A program made the translations under genes and the position numbers. 64,000 bases of DNA from Neobacillus ginsengisoli (GTDB taxonomy: Bacteria; Bacillota; Bacilli; Bacillales_B; DSM-18226), in NCBI RefSeq assembly GCF_030813055.1, contig NZ_JAUSTW010000003.1:372001-436000 (forward strand). Direction: 5' to 3'. The notes under the pieces were generated by a model that was not told the origin of the DNA, searched no databases, and saw only the letters and a program-made list of their open reading frames with translations. This document shows, one piece after another, positions 56,056 to 64,000 of the stretch (the stretch's first letter is position 1; every line of letters starts with the position of its first letter).

Positions 56056-56658
56056 CTAGATCCAGCCCTTTTTCTCAGCGATACTAGCTGCTTCCGTTCG
56101 GTTTTTCGCATTTAGCTTGTGGATGATTTCTGATATGTAGTTACGGACTGTCCCGGAAGATAAATAGAGCTCCGAGGTGATTTCTTTGGTGGTTTTTCCT
56201 AAGGCTGCCAGGCGCAAAATTTCTTGCTCTCTTGGGGTCAACGGGTTTTCTTCACGAATCACATCAAAGGTTAGCTCCGGGCTGAAGACCCGCTTCCCGG
56301 CTTCCACTTTGCGAATCGCATCGGCAAGCTCATCAATCTCTCCATCCTTTAATAAGTATCCATGCACACCAATTTTTACTGCCCGTTCAAAATATCCCGG
56401 ACGTGCAAAGGTGGTCAAAATGATGACCCTGCTCTTCGATCCCCTTTGCATCAGCTCTTCAGCCACTTCCAAACCGCTTCGCACCGGCATTTCAATATCC
56501 ATCAGGCAGACATCCGGCTCCAGCTTAAGAATAGCCGCCAGCGCCTCCTCACCGTTCATTGCTTGACCGATGACCGTCATATCTTCTTCCAAATCCAGCA
56601 AGGAGCCAAGCGCACCTAGCAGCATTCGCTGATCTTCAGCAATAAAAAGACGAATCAT
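56056..56658 (-). CDS. yvfU: NarL/LuxR-type response regulator (YvfU-like)
   Basis: This 200-residue regulator has a receiver domain with D54 in VCLMDIEMP and K in LLKDGE, and a LuxR HTH (LTPREQEILRLAALGKT). Its start overlaps the end of the kinase gene by four bases (ATGA). Order and content (ATPase, permease, kinase, regulator) match B. subtilis yvfRSTU, a little-studied module. It probably responds to membrane or drug stress and controls the neighbouring ABC exporter; the trigger is unknown. Confidence 0.88.
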   Translation of the reverse strand: MIRLFIAEDQRMLLGALGSLLDLEEDMTVIGQAMNGEEALAAILKLEPDVCLMDIEMPVRSGLEVAEELMQRGSKSRVIILTTFARPGYFERAVKIGVHGYLLKDGEIDELADAIRKVEAGKRVFSPELTFDVIREENPLTPREQEILRLAALGKTTKEITSELYLSSGTVRNYISEIIHKLNAKNRTEAASIAEKKGWI

Positions 56659-57794
56659 ATCGCCGTCCCCTTCCTATTTGCTTTTTTAATAATCGGCACA
56701 GTCATTTCCAGAACAGCACCATTATGGGTCGTAAGCTTTAGGCCCCCGTCAATTAATGCCAGCCGCTCTTCCATCCCCTGCAAACCATTCCCAAACTGCT
56801 TACTTTTATCGACGCCCATCCCATCATCCTGAACAACTACGTTCATTCTTTCAGAGGTTTGTAAAATGGAAATCGAACAATGGGTTGCCCTGCTATGCTT
56901 AACTACATTAGTGGCGGCTTCTCTTATGCACATGCTCACAATATTTTGCATAACAGGGGGAATTTGATGGAAATCTACCTCTCCATCATATTGATAGGTA
57001 ATTCCCGCCGCTCGCAAAATTTGCTTAGTTTGAAGAAGCTCTTCGGCAATGGTCGCGGCCCTCATATCGGAAACCAGCTCGCGTACTTGTTTTAACGCAG
57101 CCCTTGAGGTGATTTCTATTTCCTTTGCCTCGAGCCGTGCCCGTTCCGGGTCGGCTGCTGTTAACCGCTGGACAAGTTGGCTTTTTAATGTCAGCAGCGA
57201 CAGCGTATGTCCGAGCGTATCGTGAAGGTCACGGGCAATCCGCACACGCTCCTCACGCTTGACCAGTTCTTTAATTTGTTGATTCGCTTGATCCAGCTTC
57301 CGTTCCAGTTCCATCCTGCGATTCATTGAGCGAACACCATAGGGCGAAATCAGTATAATAATGATAAATGGGACAAAATAAAGCAGCTCGCCCGAAGAAA
57401 GCATCGTTTTCGTATTCACGAAATGATACATAAACGGGATAATTTGGACAAACGTTAAACTGACAATACCGCGATAAAATTTCGTTTTTTCGCGATAATA
57501 GCCAATAAAATTGGCCGGGAAAAAACCTAAAAACATGTAGTTTAAGTTGTAAAACATGCTATAGGTAAAGATGATTGCCAACTGTACAGCTAACCAGTAG
57601 GTGAATTTTCTTTTTCCTGCGCAAAAATACAGCTGGCGATACGTTACTAAGAAAAGCAGCACCATTCCATAGCCAATAATTTGCTTAAAGCCTGCTTCTT
57701 TCGTTAAATAATAGATTGGGAAAGCAATATAAACCAAAAAGATATAGGGAAAGAAGCCAAATTGGCTCGGAAAAATACTGAATGTCCTACTCAT
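56655..57794 (-). CDS. yvfT: DesK-type membrane histidine kinase (YvfT-like)
   Basis: This 379-residue kinase has five to six N-terminal helices (about 1-150), a HisKA_3 domain with the phospho-acceptor His in RIARDLHDTLGHTL, and a HATPase_c domain with VQDDGMGVD and GNGLQGMEER. It lacks a large extracellular sensor, so the signal is probably sensed in the membrane, as in DesK. GAGGT precedes the ATG. It partners the overlapping response regulator. Confidence 0.88.
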   Translation of the reverse strand: MSRTFSIFPSQFGFFPYIFLVYIAFPIYYLTKEAGFKQIIGYGMVLLFLVTYRQLYFCAGKRKFTYWLAVQLAIIFTYSMFYNLNYMFLGFFPANFIGYYREKTKFYRGIVSLTFVQIIPFMYHFVNTKTMLSSGELLYFVPFIIIILISPYGVRSMNRRMELERKLDQANQQIKELVKREERVRIARDLHDTLGHTLSLLTLKSQLVQRLTAADPERARLEAKEIEITSRAALKQVRELVSDMRAATIAEELLQTKQILRAAGITYQYDGEVDFHQIPPVMQNIVSMCIREAATNVVKHSRATHCSISILQTSERMNVVVQDDGMGVDKSKQFGNGLQGMEERLALIDGGLKLTTHNGAVLEMTVPIIKKANRKGTAI

Positions 57795-57801
57795 ACCTCA
57801 A

Positions 57802-58539
57802 TCACATCACTTCTTGTTTTCTTCTAATATACTTCGATAGTAGCATGAACAAGACTAGGTAGGCGATTAAAATCAGAATATTTTTCCAGCTTGGCGCACC
57901 GCCCTGAACAATGGCCCAGGCGCCATTGCCAAAATTGTAGGATGGCAGCCAATGTCCGATATTCTGCATCACTTTCGGCATGATCTCCAGCGGCATCCAC
58001 ATCCCGCCCGCGACTGCCAGCACCATATACAGCACGTTGCTGATTCCTGCCGCTGTTTCTACTTTTTTCATCATTCCGATTAACGTGCCGATTGCCAGGA
58101 ACGGCATCGATCCAATCAGAATCCACAAAGCACTCATGATCCACTGGAACGGGGTTAGCGAAACACCATTGATGATTGCGCCTGCGCTAAAAATAACCGT
58201 AATGGACAGCAAGTGGATCATACTTTGGCCAACCATTTGGGCGGCAAAATAAACGCTGTCCTTGAGCGGTGTGATGCGAATGAACGTCGACCACCCCTGG
58301 GCCCGCTCCTGAACCATCCGTATTCCAAGGGTCATAATCGAAGAACCCATCACGCTGAACACCGTCATCGACATTAAATAGTGCGCCTTCCATCCAGCCG
58401 GGTCAGGGGCGTTCGTATTAACGACATTCGTAAAGATATAATAGAAGATAATCGGCATCGCCAATGACCAAAATACAAAGTAACGATTCCTTAATACGCG
58501 TTTGATTTCCGCTTTGCATTGCATTTGAAATGCTTTCAT
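57802..58539 (-). CDS. yvfS: ABC-2 family exporter permease (YvfS-like)
   Basis: This 245-residue ABC-2-type permease has six transmembrane helices and the conserved middle segment around GSSIMTLGIRMVQERAQGW. It pairs with the ATPase encoded immediately upstream (1-base gap). The exported compound is unknown; such modules near DesK-type kinases often handle antibiotics, peptides or lipids. The ribosome binding site GGAGG lies within the end of the ATPase gene. Confidence 0.87.
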   Translation of the reverse strand: MKAFQMQCKAEIKRVLRNRYFVFWSLAMPIIFYYIFTNVVNTNAPDPAGWKAHYLMSMTVFSVMGSSIMTLGIRMVQERAQGWSTFIRITPLKDSVYFAAQMVGQSMIHLLSITVIFSAGAIINGVSLTPFQWIMSALWILIGSMPFLAIGTLIGMMKKVETAAGISNVLYMVLAVAGGMWMPLEIMPKVMQNIGHWLPSYNFGNGAWAIVQGGAPSWKNILILIAYLVLFMLLSKYIRRKQEVM

Positions 58540-58540
58540 C

Positions 58541-59443
58541 TTACTTAGCCTCCTTATTTTCGCCTGTTAGCTGTTCAAACGCTTCTTCGAGCTTTCCATG
58601 TTCAATTTGAATATCATGGGCCCCTAGTTTTTCTTGAAAAATCAGTTCCAGGACTTTATCAGTATTGGATGCCTGAACGTATACCCGATTGTTTTTCCGA
58701 AAAATCTGCTCAATTTCAGGGTGCTGATAAAGTTTTTCAAGCGACCTTTCGGGTTCTACTTTAAAGGAAACCGACTGCTTGGAAATCCTCGATTTGATTT
58801 GCATTGGCGTTCCATCCGCGACGATTGCACCATCGTTAAACAGGATGATTCGCTGCGCGGCATCGTCTGCTTCCTGTAAATAGTGGGTTGAAAATATGAT
58901 GGTTTTACCTTGGTCGGCGAGGGTGCTCACCGTCTGCCAAAAGCGATTTCTTGAGGTAATATCCATGCCGACTGTCGGCTCGTCGAAAATAATTAACTCC
59001 GGATTCCCCGCCAGCGCTAACGCAAAGCTCAAACGGCGCTTTTGCCCGCCGGACAATTTTTCCGCCTGTGTTTTTAAATCCTGCTCTGTGAGGCCCGTTA
59101 AGGTGACGAGTTCTTTTAGCGGCAGCGGCTGGCGATAATAGCTTTGGATGAGCTCGAGGATTTCACGAACCTTTAAGCCCGGTATCACACTAACCTCCTG
59201 TAGCATCGTCCCTAGTTTTTCACGCACGTTGGTTTCATTCGGCCGCTGATTGAATAGCTTCACTTCACCTTCGGTTGGTTTTAGCAATCCTAATATCATT
59301 GAGATCGTCGTCGTCTTCCCGGCCCCATTCGGCCCGAGGATCGCTACCACCTCACCCTTCCCAATCGAAAAACTCACATCATTAACCGCATGTTTATGTT
59401 GAAATGACTTTGTCACATTTGTCAAGCTCACAACCTCATTCAA
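58541..59443 (-). CDS. yvfR: ABC exporter ATPase (YvfR-like)
   Basis: This 300-residue ATPase has Walker [10 protein letters not shown], signature [10 protein letters not shown], Walker [13 protein letters not shown] and the switch His in [11 protein letters not shown], plus a C-terminal regulatory extension typical of drug/bacteriocin exporter ATPases. The start is TTG at 59443 with GGAGGTG eight bases upstream. It is the first gene of the four-gene operon that includes its permease and its own two-component system. Confidence 0.9.
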   Translation of the reverse strand: MNEVVSLTNVTKSFQHKHAVNDVSFSIGKGEVVAILGPNGAGKTTTISMILGLLKPTEGEVKLFNQRPNETNVREKLGTMLQEVSVIPGLKVREILELIQSYYRQPLPLKELVTLTGLTEQDLKTQAEKLSGGQKRRLSFALALAGNPELIIFDEPTVGMDITSRNRFWQTVSTLADQGKTIIFSTHYLQEADDAAQRIILFNDGAIVADGTPMQIKSRISKQSVSFKVEPERSLEKLYQHPEIEQIFRKNNRVYVQASNTDKVLELIFQEKLGAHDIQIEHGKLEEAFEQLTGENKEAK

Positions 59444-59506
59444 ATCTCGAACACCTCCCGATTTCTTACAATCATTGTATAAATTACAGGGGGAAGATTT
59501 TAGTAT

Positions 59507-59558
59507 GAAATGTCACCAATGCCAGGTGACAAATGTCACAAATTCGGTGCCTGTCACC
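59507..59558. repeat. GGTGCCTGTCACC repeat element (copy 2)
   Basis: A 7-bp inverted repeat TGTCACC / GGTGACA is followed by GGTGCCTGTCACC, the reverse complement of the 13-mer in copy 1 at 54707-54719. It abuts the right direct repeat at 59561. Confidence 0.65.
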
Positions 59559-59560
59559 CG

Positions 59561-59594
59561 TTCGACGCCACTATGTAACATTTCCTAACATCGG
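59561..59594. repeat. Direct repeat flanking the YvfRSTU-like module (right copy)
   Basis: TTCGACGCCA, ten divergent bases, TTTCCTAACATCGG; partner of 55941-55974. Confidence 0.7.
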
Positions 59595-59680
59595 AGGGAT
59601 TGTAACTGAATATTCAAACAATATCCCTCGCAATTGGTATGAGTGTAGTAAAATTATGTAAATAGTAGGTAAGGAGGGGA

Positions 59681-59876
59681 GTTGAAATTTTCACCTATCC
59701 GATTCATCCGCTGCTCGTACATTTTCCTATTGCCTTGTTGTTATTTGGTGTTTTCATTCATTGCCGTAACTATTACCGGCTACTATGGCGGCAAGATTGT
59801 TTACCACAATCAACAAACGCCAATTTCAAATAGCCTACAGTTGGATGACCACAAAAAATCGGACAACCAAGACTAG
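59681..59876 (+). pseudogene. DUF2231 membrane protein scar (internal deletion)
   Basis: Behind a strong AAGGAGG, one frame reads YPIHPLLVHFPIALLLFGVF, the hallmark start of DUF2231 membrane proteins. The adjacent frame then reads ITGYYGGKIVYHN, typical of the end of the same family. The junction is near 59755-59765, one base out of frame, and the middle (roughly 80-100 residues) is missing. This is an N- plus C-terminal scar like the cytochrome remnant. A 64-codon frame from TTG 59682 can still be translated but would have a frame-shifted front half. Confidence 0.7.
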
Positions 59877-59887
59877 TCTCCCAATGG

Positions 59888-59928
59888 AAAAAGGACCTGG
59901 AAACAAACATATCCAGGTCCTTTTTTCG
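59888..59928 (+). terminator. Terminator after the DUF2231 scar
   Basis: Perfect stem AAAAAGGACCTGG / CCAGGTCCTTTTT with a T-run on the plus strand. Confidence 0.9.
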
Positions 59929-59950
59929 GTTTGAAATTTTTACCCTATTG

Positions 59951-60097
59951 TTATTCTTGGCTTTCAACTTGTTTTTCATTTGCCTTTGATTCCCTGTGAT
60001 CAACAATTTCCTTCAACTCACCAGTATCGCCTTTCGCATTAATAATCTCGAAAATTTGATTTAGCCCTTCACTCGTTGTGTCTCTATCGTCCTTCAT
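59951..60097 (-). CDS. 48-residue acidic small protein
   Basis: An ATG with AGGAGGTG seven bases upstream opens a 48-codon frame starting MKDDRDTTSEGLNQIF and ending in a Lys/Glu/Gln-rich tail. It is hydrophilic and helical, with no Cys or membrane segment. No family recognised. The ribosome binding site and codon pattern make it a credible gene. Confidence 0.65.
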   Translation of the reverse strand: MKDDRDTTSEGLNQIFEIINAKGDTGELKEIVDHRESKANEKQVESQE

Positions 60098-60325
60098 GCA
60101 GATTCACCTCCTGTTAAAAAAAACTTCATATTTATAAATTGCGCAATTGAGGAGGAAAAATAAGCCCTGCCCTGATCATTTCAACAAATATCCGTTGATT
60201 TATGTCGATACAAAACGATTTCCGTTAAGTTTATGTTAAGAATGTTAGAGTACACTACGAATATCTAATGTCCCCCTATAATATAAAAATGTAGGCTAAT
60301 CAAAACTTCAGAAGAGGTGCAGATC

Positions 60326-60580
60326 ATGAAGAAAAATGAACAGGTTCAAATTCAATTTTTGCTGTCATTAATAAAAAAGGATATACACCATTATGAAACC
60401 CAGCAAGAAGCACTCAAAAAATGGATTCAGCAGTCCATCCTTTCATTAAATCAACCTGACGCCTTTTTATTAGAAGAGCTCAAAGACGAATACAATCAGA
60501 AAGTATCACAACAAAACGACTTATTCCAAGAACTCAAAAAAACCCTAACCATATACGAAAACATTCAAAAAAAAGCATAA
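60326..60580 (+). CDS. Short coiled-coil protein, function unknown
   Basis: This 84-residue, Lys/Gln/Glu-rich helical protein probably forms a coiled coil over most of its length. I choose the ATG at 60326 with GAGGTG five bases upstream; a GTG at 60317 is inside that site. It stands alone and I recognise no family. Confidence 0.65.
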   Translation: MKKNEQVQIQFLLSLIKKDIHHYETQQEALKKWIQQSILSLNQPDAFLLEELKDEYNQKVSQQNDLFQELKKTLTIYENIQKKA

Positions 60581-60953
60581 AAGGTAGGGACAGCTCAGTA
60601 GCTTTAGCGCATTAGTATAGTGGGCTGCAGTCTCCCGATGAATTAACGAAATAGCACGGCGGGAGGTCTGCCCCTCATTAATTTAATCGAAACTGCCCGG
60701 CGGGAGGCCTCTAATTTAATATCGAAGCCGGGATACAATTCTTTTACCGAATTAACGTGATAACGCAGCGGGATACCTATTTAAAATTGATTTAATACGC
60801 TAACCCGTCGGATCGCAAGGAACCCCTTGCTTTACAGCGCTAAATGAGGACAATTGTCGAAAACATTCCTTAGCAAACTTTCATTATTCTCCATTAACCC
60901 CAACCTTTATTTGCTATGTTAAAAGAAAATTAATAGATTGGGGTACTTGAAAA
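60581..60953. repeat. Degenerate tandem array of about 33-40 bp units
   Basis: From about 60640 to 60830 five diverged units can be laid out, each starting AATT(A/T)A(A/C).. and continuing with CGAAA...GC(C/A)CGGCGGGAGG(C/T)CT or decayed forms (CGGGATACC). The array has higher GC than its surroundings, no open frame and local CCCG/CGGG pairing potential. The rest of this gap (60830-60953) shows no further feature. Confidence 0.55.
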
Positions 60954-61124
60954 ATGTATTTTGAAATCTTGTTAGATGCCGTTTTGGGAGAAAGACAAAT
61001 ATTCCATATTATCGAATGCCCTATCTGTGGGTTTGAAGAGGTCTATTATGAAGATTCTGAGACAAAAAAGCTAATTGGCCGTGCCTGTTCAAGCTGCAAC
61101 TTCGTACAAAAATTTGAATTCTAA
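60954..61124 (+). CDS. 56-residue zinc-ribbon protein
   Basis: The frame begins MYFEILLDAVLGERQ and has two CxxC pairs, CPICG and CSSCN, about 25 residues apart: a compact zinc ribbon. The ribosome binding site is modest (TTGGGGT, 11 bases from ATG). A perfect terminator follows 16 bases past the stop, which supports it as a gene. Function unknown. Confidence 0.7.
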   Translation: MYFEILLDAVLGERQIFHIIECPICGFEEVYYEDSETKKLIGRACSSCNFVQKFEF

Positions 61125-61139
61125 GCCTTCTACTTAAAG

Positions 61140-61177
61140 TAAAAAGCCTAGGGGAGCACGTATCCCTAGGCTTTTTA
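61140..61177. terminator. Bidirectional terminator
   Basis: Stem AAAAAGCCTAGGG / CCCTAGGCTTTTT with A/T runs on both sides. It serves the zinc-ribbon gene on plus and the riboswitch-controlled gene on minus. Confidence 0.92.
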
Positions 61178-61250
61178 CAACAGACCTTATATTATTTTAC
61201 TGATGGACTGAACACCCATGCGTTCATACACTTTTGAATACCCTTACATT

Positions 61251-61418
61251 TTACAATCTTGCACCAAATTCGATAGCTTTGCTGTTGTGGTACACTGCCT
61301 TGATTTTTAACTTAATTTTTAGCTCTTCACAAAGACAATCTTGCTGAAGTAACTCATTATGGCGGTGCTGGAACAGGTGCCAATAATATTTCCCTCTAAA
61401 AAACATACTTTTCAACAC
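61251..61418 (-). CDS. 55-residue basic protein downstream of a cyclic-di-GMP riboswitch
   Basis: The frame starts at GTG 61418 (or TTG 61415) with GAGGAGG seven bases upstream, reads MLKSMFFRGKYYWHLFQHRH, has a Cys pair (CLC) and ends KAIEFGARL. The ATG at 61420 gives only two codons and is not used. It is basic with no obvious membrane helix. No family recognised. It is the only reading frame between the riboswitch and the terminator at 61140-61177, so it is the likely regulated product. Confidence 0.6.
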   Translation of the reverse strand: MLKSMFFRGKYYWHLFQHRHNELLQQDCLCEELKIKLKIKAVYHNSKAIEFGARL

Positions 61419-61441
61419 ATGAAAACCTCCTCAATTGGTTT

Positions 61442-61560
61442 ACATAAATCGTAGGAGTTGTTCGTGTTCGGTAACTGGCAAGCATCGTCGTAATAACATT
61501 AGCCCCTATAGTTTTGCGTCACCATTTTTCAATGGCTTTGCCGTTTCGTACGATTTATGT
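61442..61560 (-). ncRNA. Cyclic-di-GMP-I (GEMM-I) riboswitch
   Basis: On the minus strand GGCAAAGC, then the hairpin CCATT-GAAA-AATGG with a GAAA tetraloop, then GACGCAAAACTATAGGGGCT, a second arm and GTTACCG. These are the landmark elements of GEMM-I aptamers in the right order. A 12-bp outer stem ACATAAATCGTA / TACGATTTATGT encloses the aptamer. A CTCCT segment just inside the 3' stem could pair with the AGGAG of the downstream ribosome binding site, suggesting translational control. Confidence 0.85.
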
Positions 61561-61961
61561 GTCTACTAAAAATATATGCATAAAAAAATTTAATTAATAG
61601 TGCAAAAAGACCTAACCGTTCCTCATTTTTCCACACTGAATCCCTTTTCGAAGAAATTTTACTAAATGCCCCCTCAAGAAGGCTCTCTCTCATTTTCAAA
61701 ATTGCAGCATTTTCGTAATGCTGTCGAATATTGTCCGCAAAATGATGTATTCCATATTTTAAAAATAAGTATTAGACTTATGTTTAATAGACCTGACTAA
61801 TTTAACTTCTACCACCTTAGAACTTTCCGACTTGCGCCTTTTTTGATTTTCGTAACGTCAAATAATTGCTTTAATGTCACTCGGCAAGTACAGAGTCTAT
61901 TTTAGAAAGAGCCATTATTTTGTGAAGGGTAATCTAAATTTTTTTATAAAGGAAGTTTTTC
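61561..61961. other. Divergent intergenic region upstream of the riboswitch and VanY-like gene
   Basis: No gene is seen here. It should hold promoters for the riboswitch RNA (minus) and the carboxypeptidase gene (plus). A small hairpin AGCATT / AATGCT lies near 61708-61724. I cannot assign a clear sigma factor site. Confidence 0.4.
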
Positions 61962-62777
61962 ATGGTAAAATTCTTTTCCACTATTTTATGTACGATTATG
62001 CTTGCCTTACCTTTAACAGGCTGTACGGGCACGATCCAAAATGCCGAAAAAAATCACCAATCAGAATCAAAGCCTCCAAAAGACCCGAACAACGATAACC
62101 AATACCCCAATCAATCAACAGCTACATCCGGGAATACTTCTTCTGATACCGAAGCTCAAAAGTACTCGAACACTGACAGCATCCAGGTTATAGCCAAACC
62201 TAAAAGTATTCCGGTTCTTGTGAACAAACAAAACAAGCTGCCGGATAGTTATAATCCTAGCGATTTAATTTATGCAAAGATACCTTTTGTAAATACAGCC
62301 GGAGCCGAAAAGCGAAAAATGCGGAAGGAAGCGGCAGCGGCGATTGAAAAATTGTTCGCAGAGGCTAAACAACAGGATGTAAATCTTTTAGGTGTCTCTG
62401 CCTACAGGTCTCATGCGACACAAATCACTTTGTTTAATTATTACGTTAAAAGAGATGGCTATAAAAAGGCAAGAACCTACAGCGCCTTGCCGGGAACGAG
62501 TGAGCATGAAACAGGCCTTGCCATTGATGTGACCGGAGGAAATGGCAAATGCCAGGCACAGGATTGCTTTGGGGGGACAAAAGAGGCAATCTGGCTTCAG
62601 ACTCATGCAGCGGAATACGGATTTATCATCCGTTACCCGAAAGGAAAAAGTTCTATTACAGGCTATAAATATGAACCATGGCACATTCGTTATGTTGGCA
62701 AGGCGATCGCCATAGAAATCATGGACCGCGGAATCACCCTTGAAGAATATTACCAAGCTACACCTGTAAATAAATAA
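61962..62777 (+). CDS. VanY/LdcB-type D,D- or L,D-carboxypeptidase lipoprotein
   Basis: This 271-residue exported protein has a lipobox (LPLTGC, Cys near 21), a Ser/Thr/Asn/Pro linker (to about 80) and a peptidase M15B domain. Zinc and catalytic motifs are present: SAYRS, SEHETGLAIDV (HxxxxxxD) and EPWHIRYVG. Such enzymes trim the last residue of peptidoglycan stem peptides. The start follows AAGGAAG. It is monocistronic, with the riboswitch gene divergent. Confidence 0.9.
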   Translation: MVKFFSTILCTIMLALPLTGCTGTIQNAEKNHQSESKPPKDPNNDNQYPNQSTATSGNTSSDTEAQKYSNTDSIQVIAKPKSIPVLVNKQNKLPDSYNPSDLIYAKIPFVNTAGAEKRKMRKEAAAAIEKLFAEAKQQDVNLLGVSAYRSHATQITLFNYYVKRDGYKKARTYSALPGTSEHETGLAIDVTGGNGKCQAQDCFGGTKEAIWLQTHAAEYGFIIRYPKGKSSITGYKYEPWHIRYVGKAIAIEIMDRGITLEEYYQATPVNK

Positions 62778-62886
62778 ATTTCAGGCCAATATTTCGGGAA
62801 TGCTCGAACCCACAGCGGAAAAATGGGGAAAGGCTTTCTTATTCCTATCAATAGAGGCCGTCCAAAGATATAAATCCTTTAACGTA

Positions 62887-62917
62887 AAAATGCGACGGGC
62901 GCCCCGAGCGCTTTTTT
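62887..62917 (-). terminator. Terminator after telA
   Basis: GC-rich stem GCG..CGGG / CCCG.CGC with a T-run on the minus strand, about 15 bases past the stop. Confidence 0.7.
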
Positions 62918-62931
62918 ATGCATTCGTTCCG

Positions 62932-64000
62932 TTATTGTCCTTTGATCTCCAATAATTTCAATCTTAGTTCGTTTTCCATGGAAGCCAGTTCTTGCTCGGC
63001 CAGACGGCGTTTGTTCCGTCCTTCCTCTTGAATACGCATCGTTTCTTCGAGCGTTGTGATTAAGCTTTCCTGGGTTTTCTTTAAGGTTTCAATATCAACC
63101 AGGCCGCGTTCATTCTCTTTAGCTGTCTCTATGGTATTTGTTTTTAACATTTCTGCATTTTTTAAAAGTAACTCATTAGTTGTCTTTGAGACCTGTTTTT
63201 GTGCCTCAACAGCATGGCGCTGTCTAATCAATGTCAATGCAATCGCCACCTGATTTTTCCACAACGGAATTGCCGTCATGATTGAAGACTGAATTTTTTC
63301 CACCAACGCTTGATTCGTATTTTGAATCAGACGAATTTGCGGCGCGCTTTGAATCGTGATTTCCCGACTAAGTTTAAGGTCGTATAACCGTTTGTCCAAC
63401 CGGTCCGCAAATTGGAGCATATCTTTCACTTCTTGAAACTTCATTTGATCATCCGTTGTTTCAGCGGCTTTTTTCAGCTCCGGGATTGTTTTTTCATTCA
63501 TCTCTTCCAGCTTTATTTCACCTGCTGCAATATACACATTTAAAGCATGGAAATACTCTTTATTTGTTTCATATAGCTGCTCTAACAATTTGATATCGGA
63601 TAACAGGACATTTTTACTCCGTTCCAGCTTTACGCTGATTCGATCAATCTGGGCCCCAGTTTTTTGATATTTGGAGAGTACTTCCTGCATAGAGCCGGAA
63701 ATTTTCCCAAACATACGCGCAAAAAAGGATGGTTTCCCATCCGTCAGTTCATCCGGATTTACCTCGTTAAGCCTTTTCATTAAATCATTAATGATTTCCC
63801 CAACCTCACCGATGTCCTTTTTCTGAACATGCTCAAGCATCGTGTGGGAGAAGGATAAAAGCTTTCCTTGGGCCTGCGTTCCGTACATGATCATCGCCTG
63901 ATGGTTTTTCGGATCAATCTGTTCGGCGAGCTGAAAGGCCTTTGCCCGGTTTTCCTCAGGAATCACATCAATTAGCTTCTTCGGCTTCTCCTCTTGGAAC
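62932..64000 (-). CDS. telA: TelA-family toxic anion resistance protein (5' end outside window)
   Basis: The visible 356 codons are a helical coiled-coil protein of the TelA/YceH family, with [20 protein letters not shown] and [21 protein letters not shown] as family landmarks. TelA proteins are linked to tellurite and other toxic-anion or cell-envelope stress resistance by an unknown mechanism. A GTG at 63966 is in frame, but the frame stays open to 64000 with sensible residues ([12 protein letters not shown]), so the true start lies beyond the window. The gene is therefore partial. Confidence 0.9.
   Translation of the reverse strand, partial: FQEEKPKKLIDVIPEENRAKAFQLAEQIDPKNHQAMIMYGTQAQGKLLSFSHTMLEHVQKKDIGEVGEIINDLMKRLNEVNPDELTDGKPSFFARMFGKISGSMQEVLSKYQKTGAQIDRISVKLERSKNVLLSDIKLLEQLYETNKEYFHALNVYIAAGEIKLEEMNEKTIPELKKAAETTDDQMKFQEVKDMLQFADRLDKRLYDLKLSREITIQSAPQIRLIQNTNQALVEKIQSSIMTAIPLWKNQVAIALTLIRQRHAVEAQKQVSKTTNELLLKNAEMLKTNTIETAKENERGLVDIETLKKTQESLITTLEETMRIQEEGRNKRRLAEQELASMENELRLKLLEIKGQ

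Noticed and set aside
55941..59594. Transposon ends around the YvfRSTU-like operon
   Set aside because: The repeats are direct rather than inverted and no transposase or integrase gene is present.
61874..62098. 74-codon plus-strand frame overlapping the carboxypeptidase start
   Set aside because: It is out of frame with the clear lipoprotein signal peptide and M15 domain gene.

Overview
The window is chromosomal DNA of a spore-forming, low-to-mid GC Firmicute of the family Bacillaceae. The evidence is the conserved Bacillus gene order (ctpB, ftsX, ftsE, cccB, a YitT-family gene, prfB, secA, then hpf, comFC, comFA, degU, degS, yvyE, tagO), strong AGGAGG-type ribosome binding sites, a CotF-like spore coat gene and a sigma-B-type promoter in front of hpf. 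I cannot name the species. Nearly all genes from 1 to 38.3 kb lie on the minus strand.

Region 1 (1-21.3 kb) is core genome: cell-wall hydrolase control (FtsEX with a neighbouring M23 hydrolase, CtpB), a lipoprotein cytochrome c, RF2 with its programmed frameshift, SecA, ribosome hibernation, competence (ComFA/ComFC) and the DegS/DegU two-component system. The flagellar genes that separate comFC from hpf in B. subtilis are absent here, comFB is absent, and degV is reduced to a 45-codon scar. A multiheme cytochrome gene survives only as its two ends. A dense cluster of DnaA boxes lies between secA and prfB.

Region 2 (21.3-49.9 kb) is a large cell-surface locus. Two TagO paralogues flank a 1467-residue secreted nucleotidase. 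Next come a flippase, a LicD-family transferase, the four dTDP-L-rhamnose genes, three family-2 glycosyltransferases, an O-antigen polymerase/ligase-like protein, an LCP ligase and an LtaS-like enzyme. The locus ends with a choline operon (a fused winged-helix/nucleotidyltransferase/choline kinase, a LicB-like permease and LicC). Three exported proteins in this same stretch (nucleotidase, NlpC/P60 protein, glucosaminidase) carry choline-binding GW repeats. Together they form an apparently self-contained phosphocholine surface-decoration system: import, activation, transfer to a rhamnose-containing or teichoic polymer, and enzymes that dock on the product.

Region 3 (49.9-64 kb) is accessory: a CPBP membrane protease, several small proteins, a GGDEF/HD-GYP cyclic-di-GMP enzyme, an orphan sugar epimerase beside an epimerase remnant, a YvfRSTU-like ABC/two-component module flanked by direct repeats, a DUF2231 scar, a degenerate tandem repeat array, a cyclic-di-GMP-I riboswitch in front of a 55-residue ORF, a VanY-type carboxypeptidase and a TelA gene that runs off the window. 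All assignments come from reading the sequence; no database search was run.
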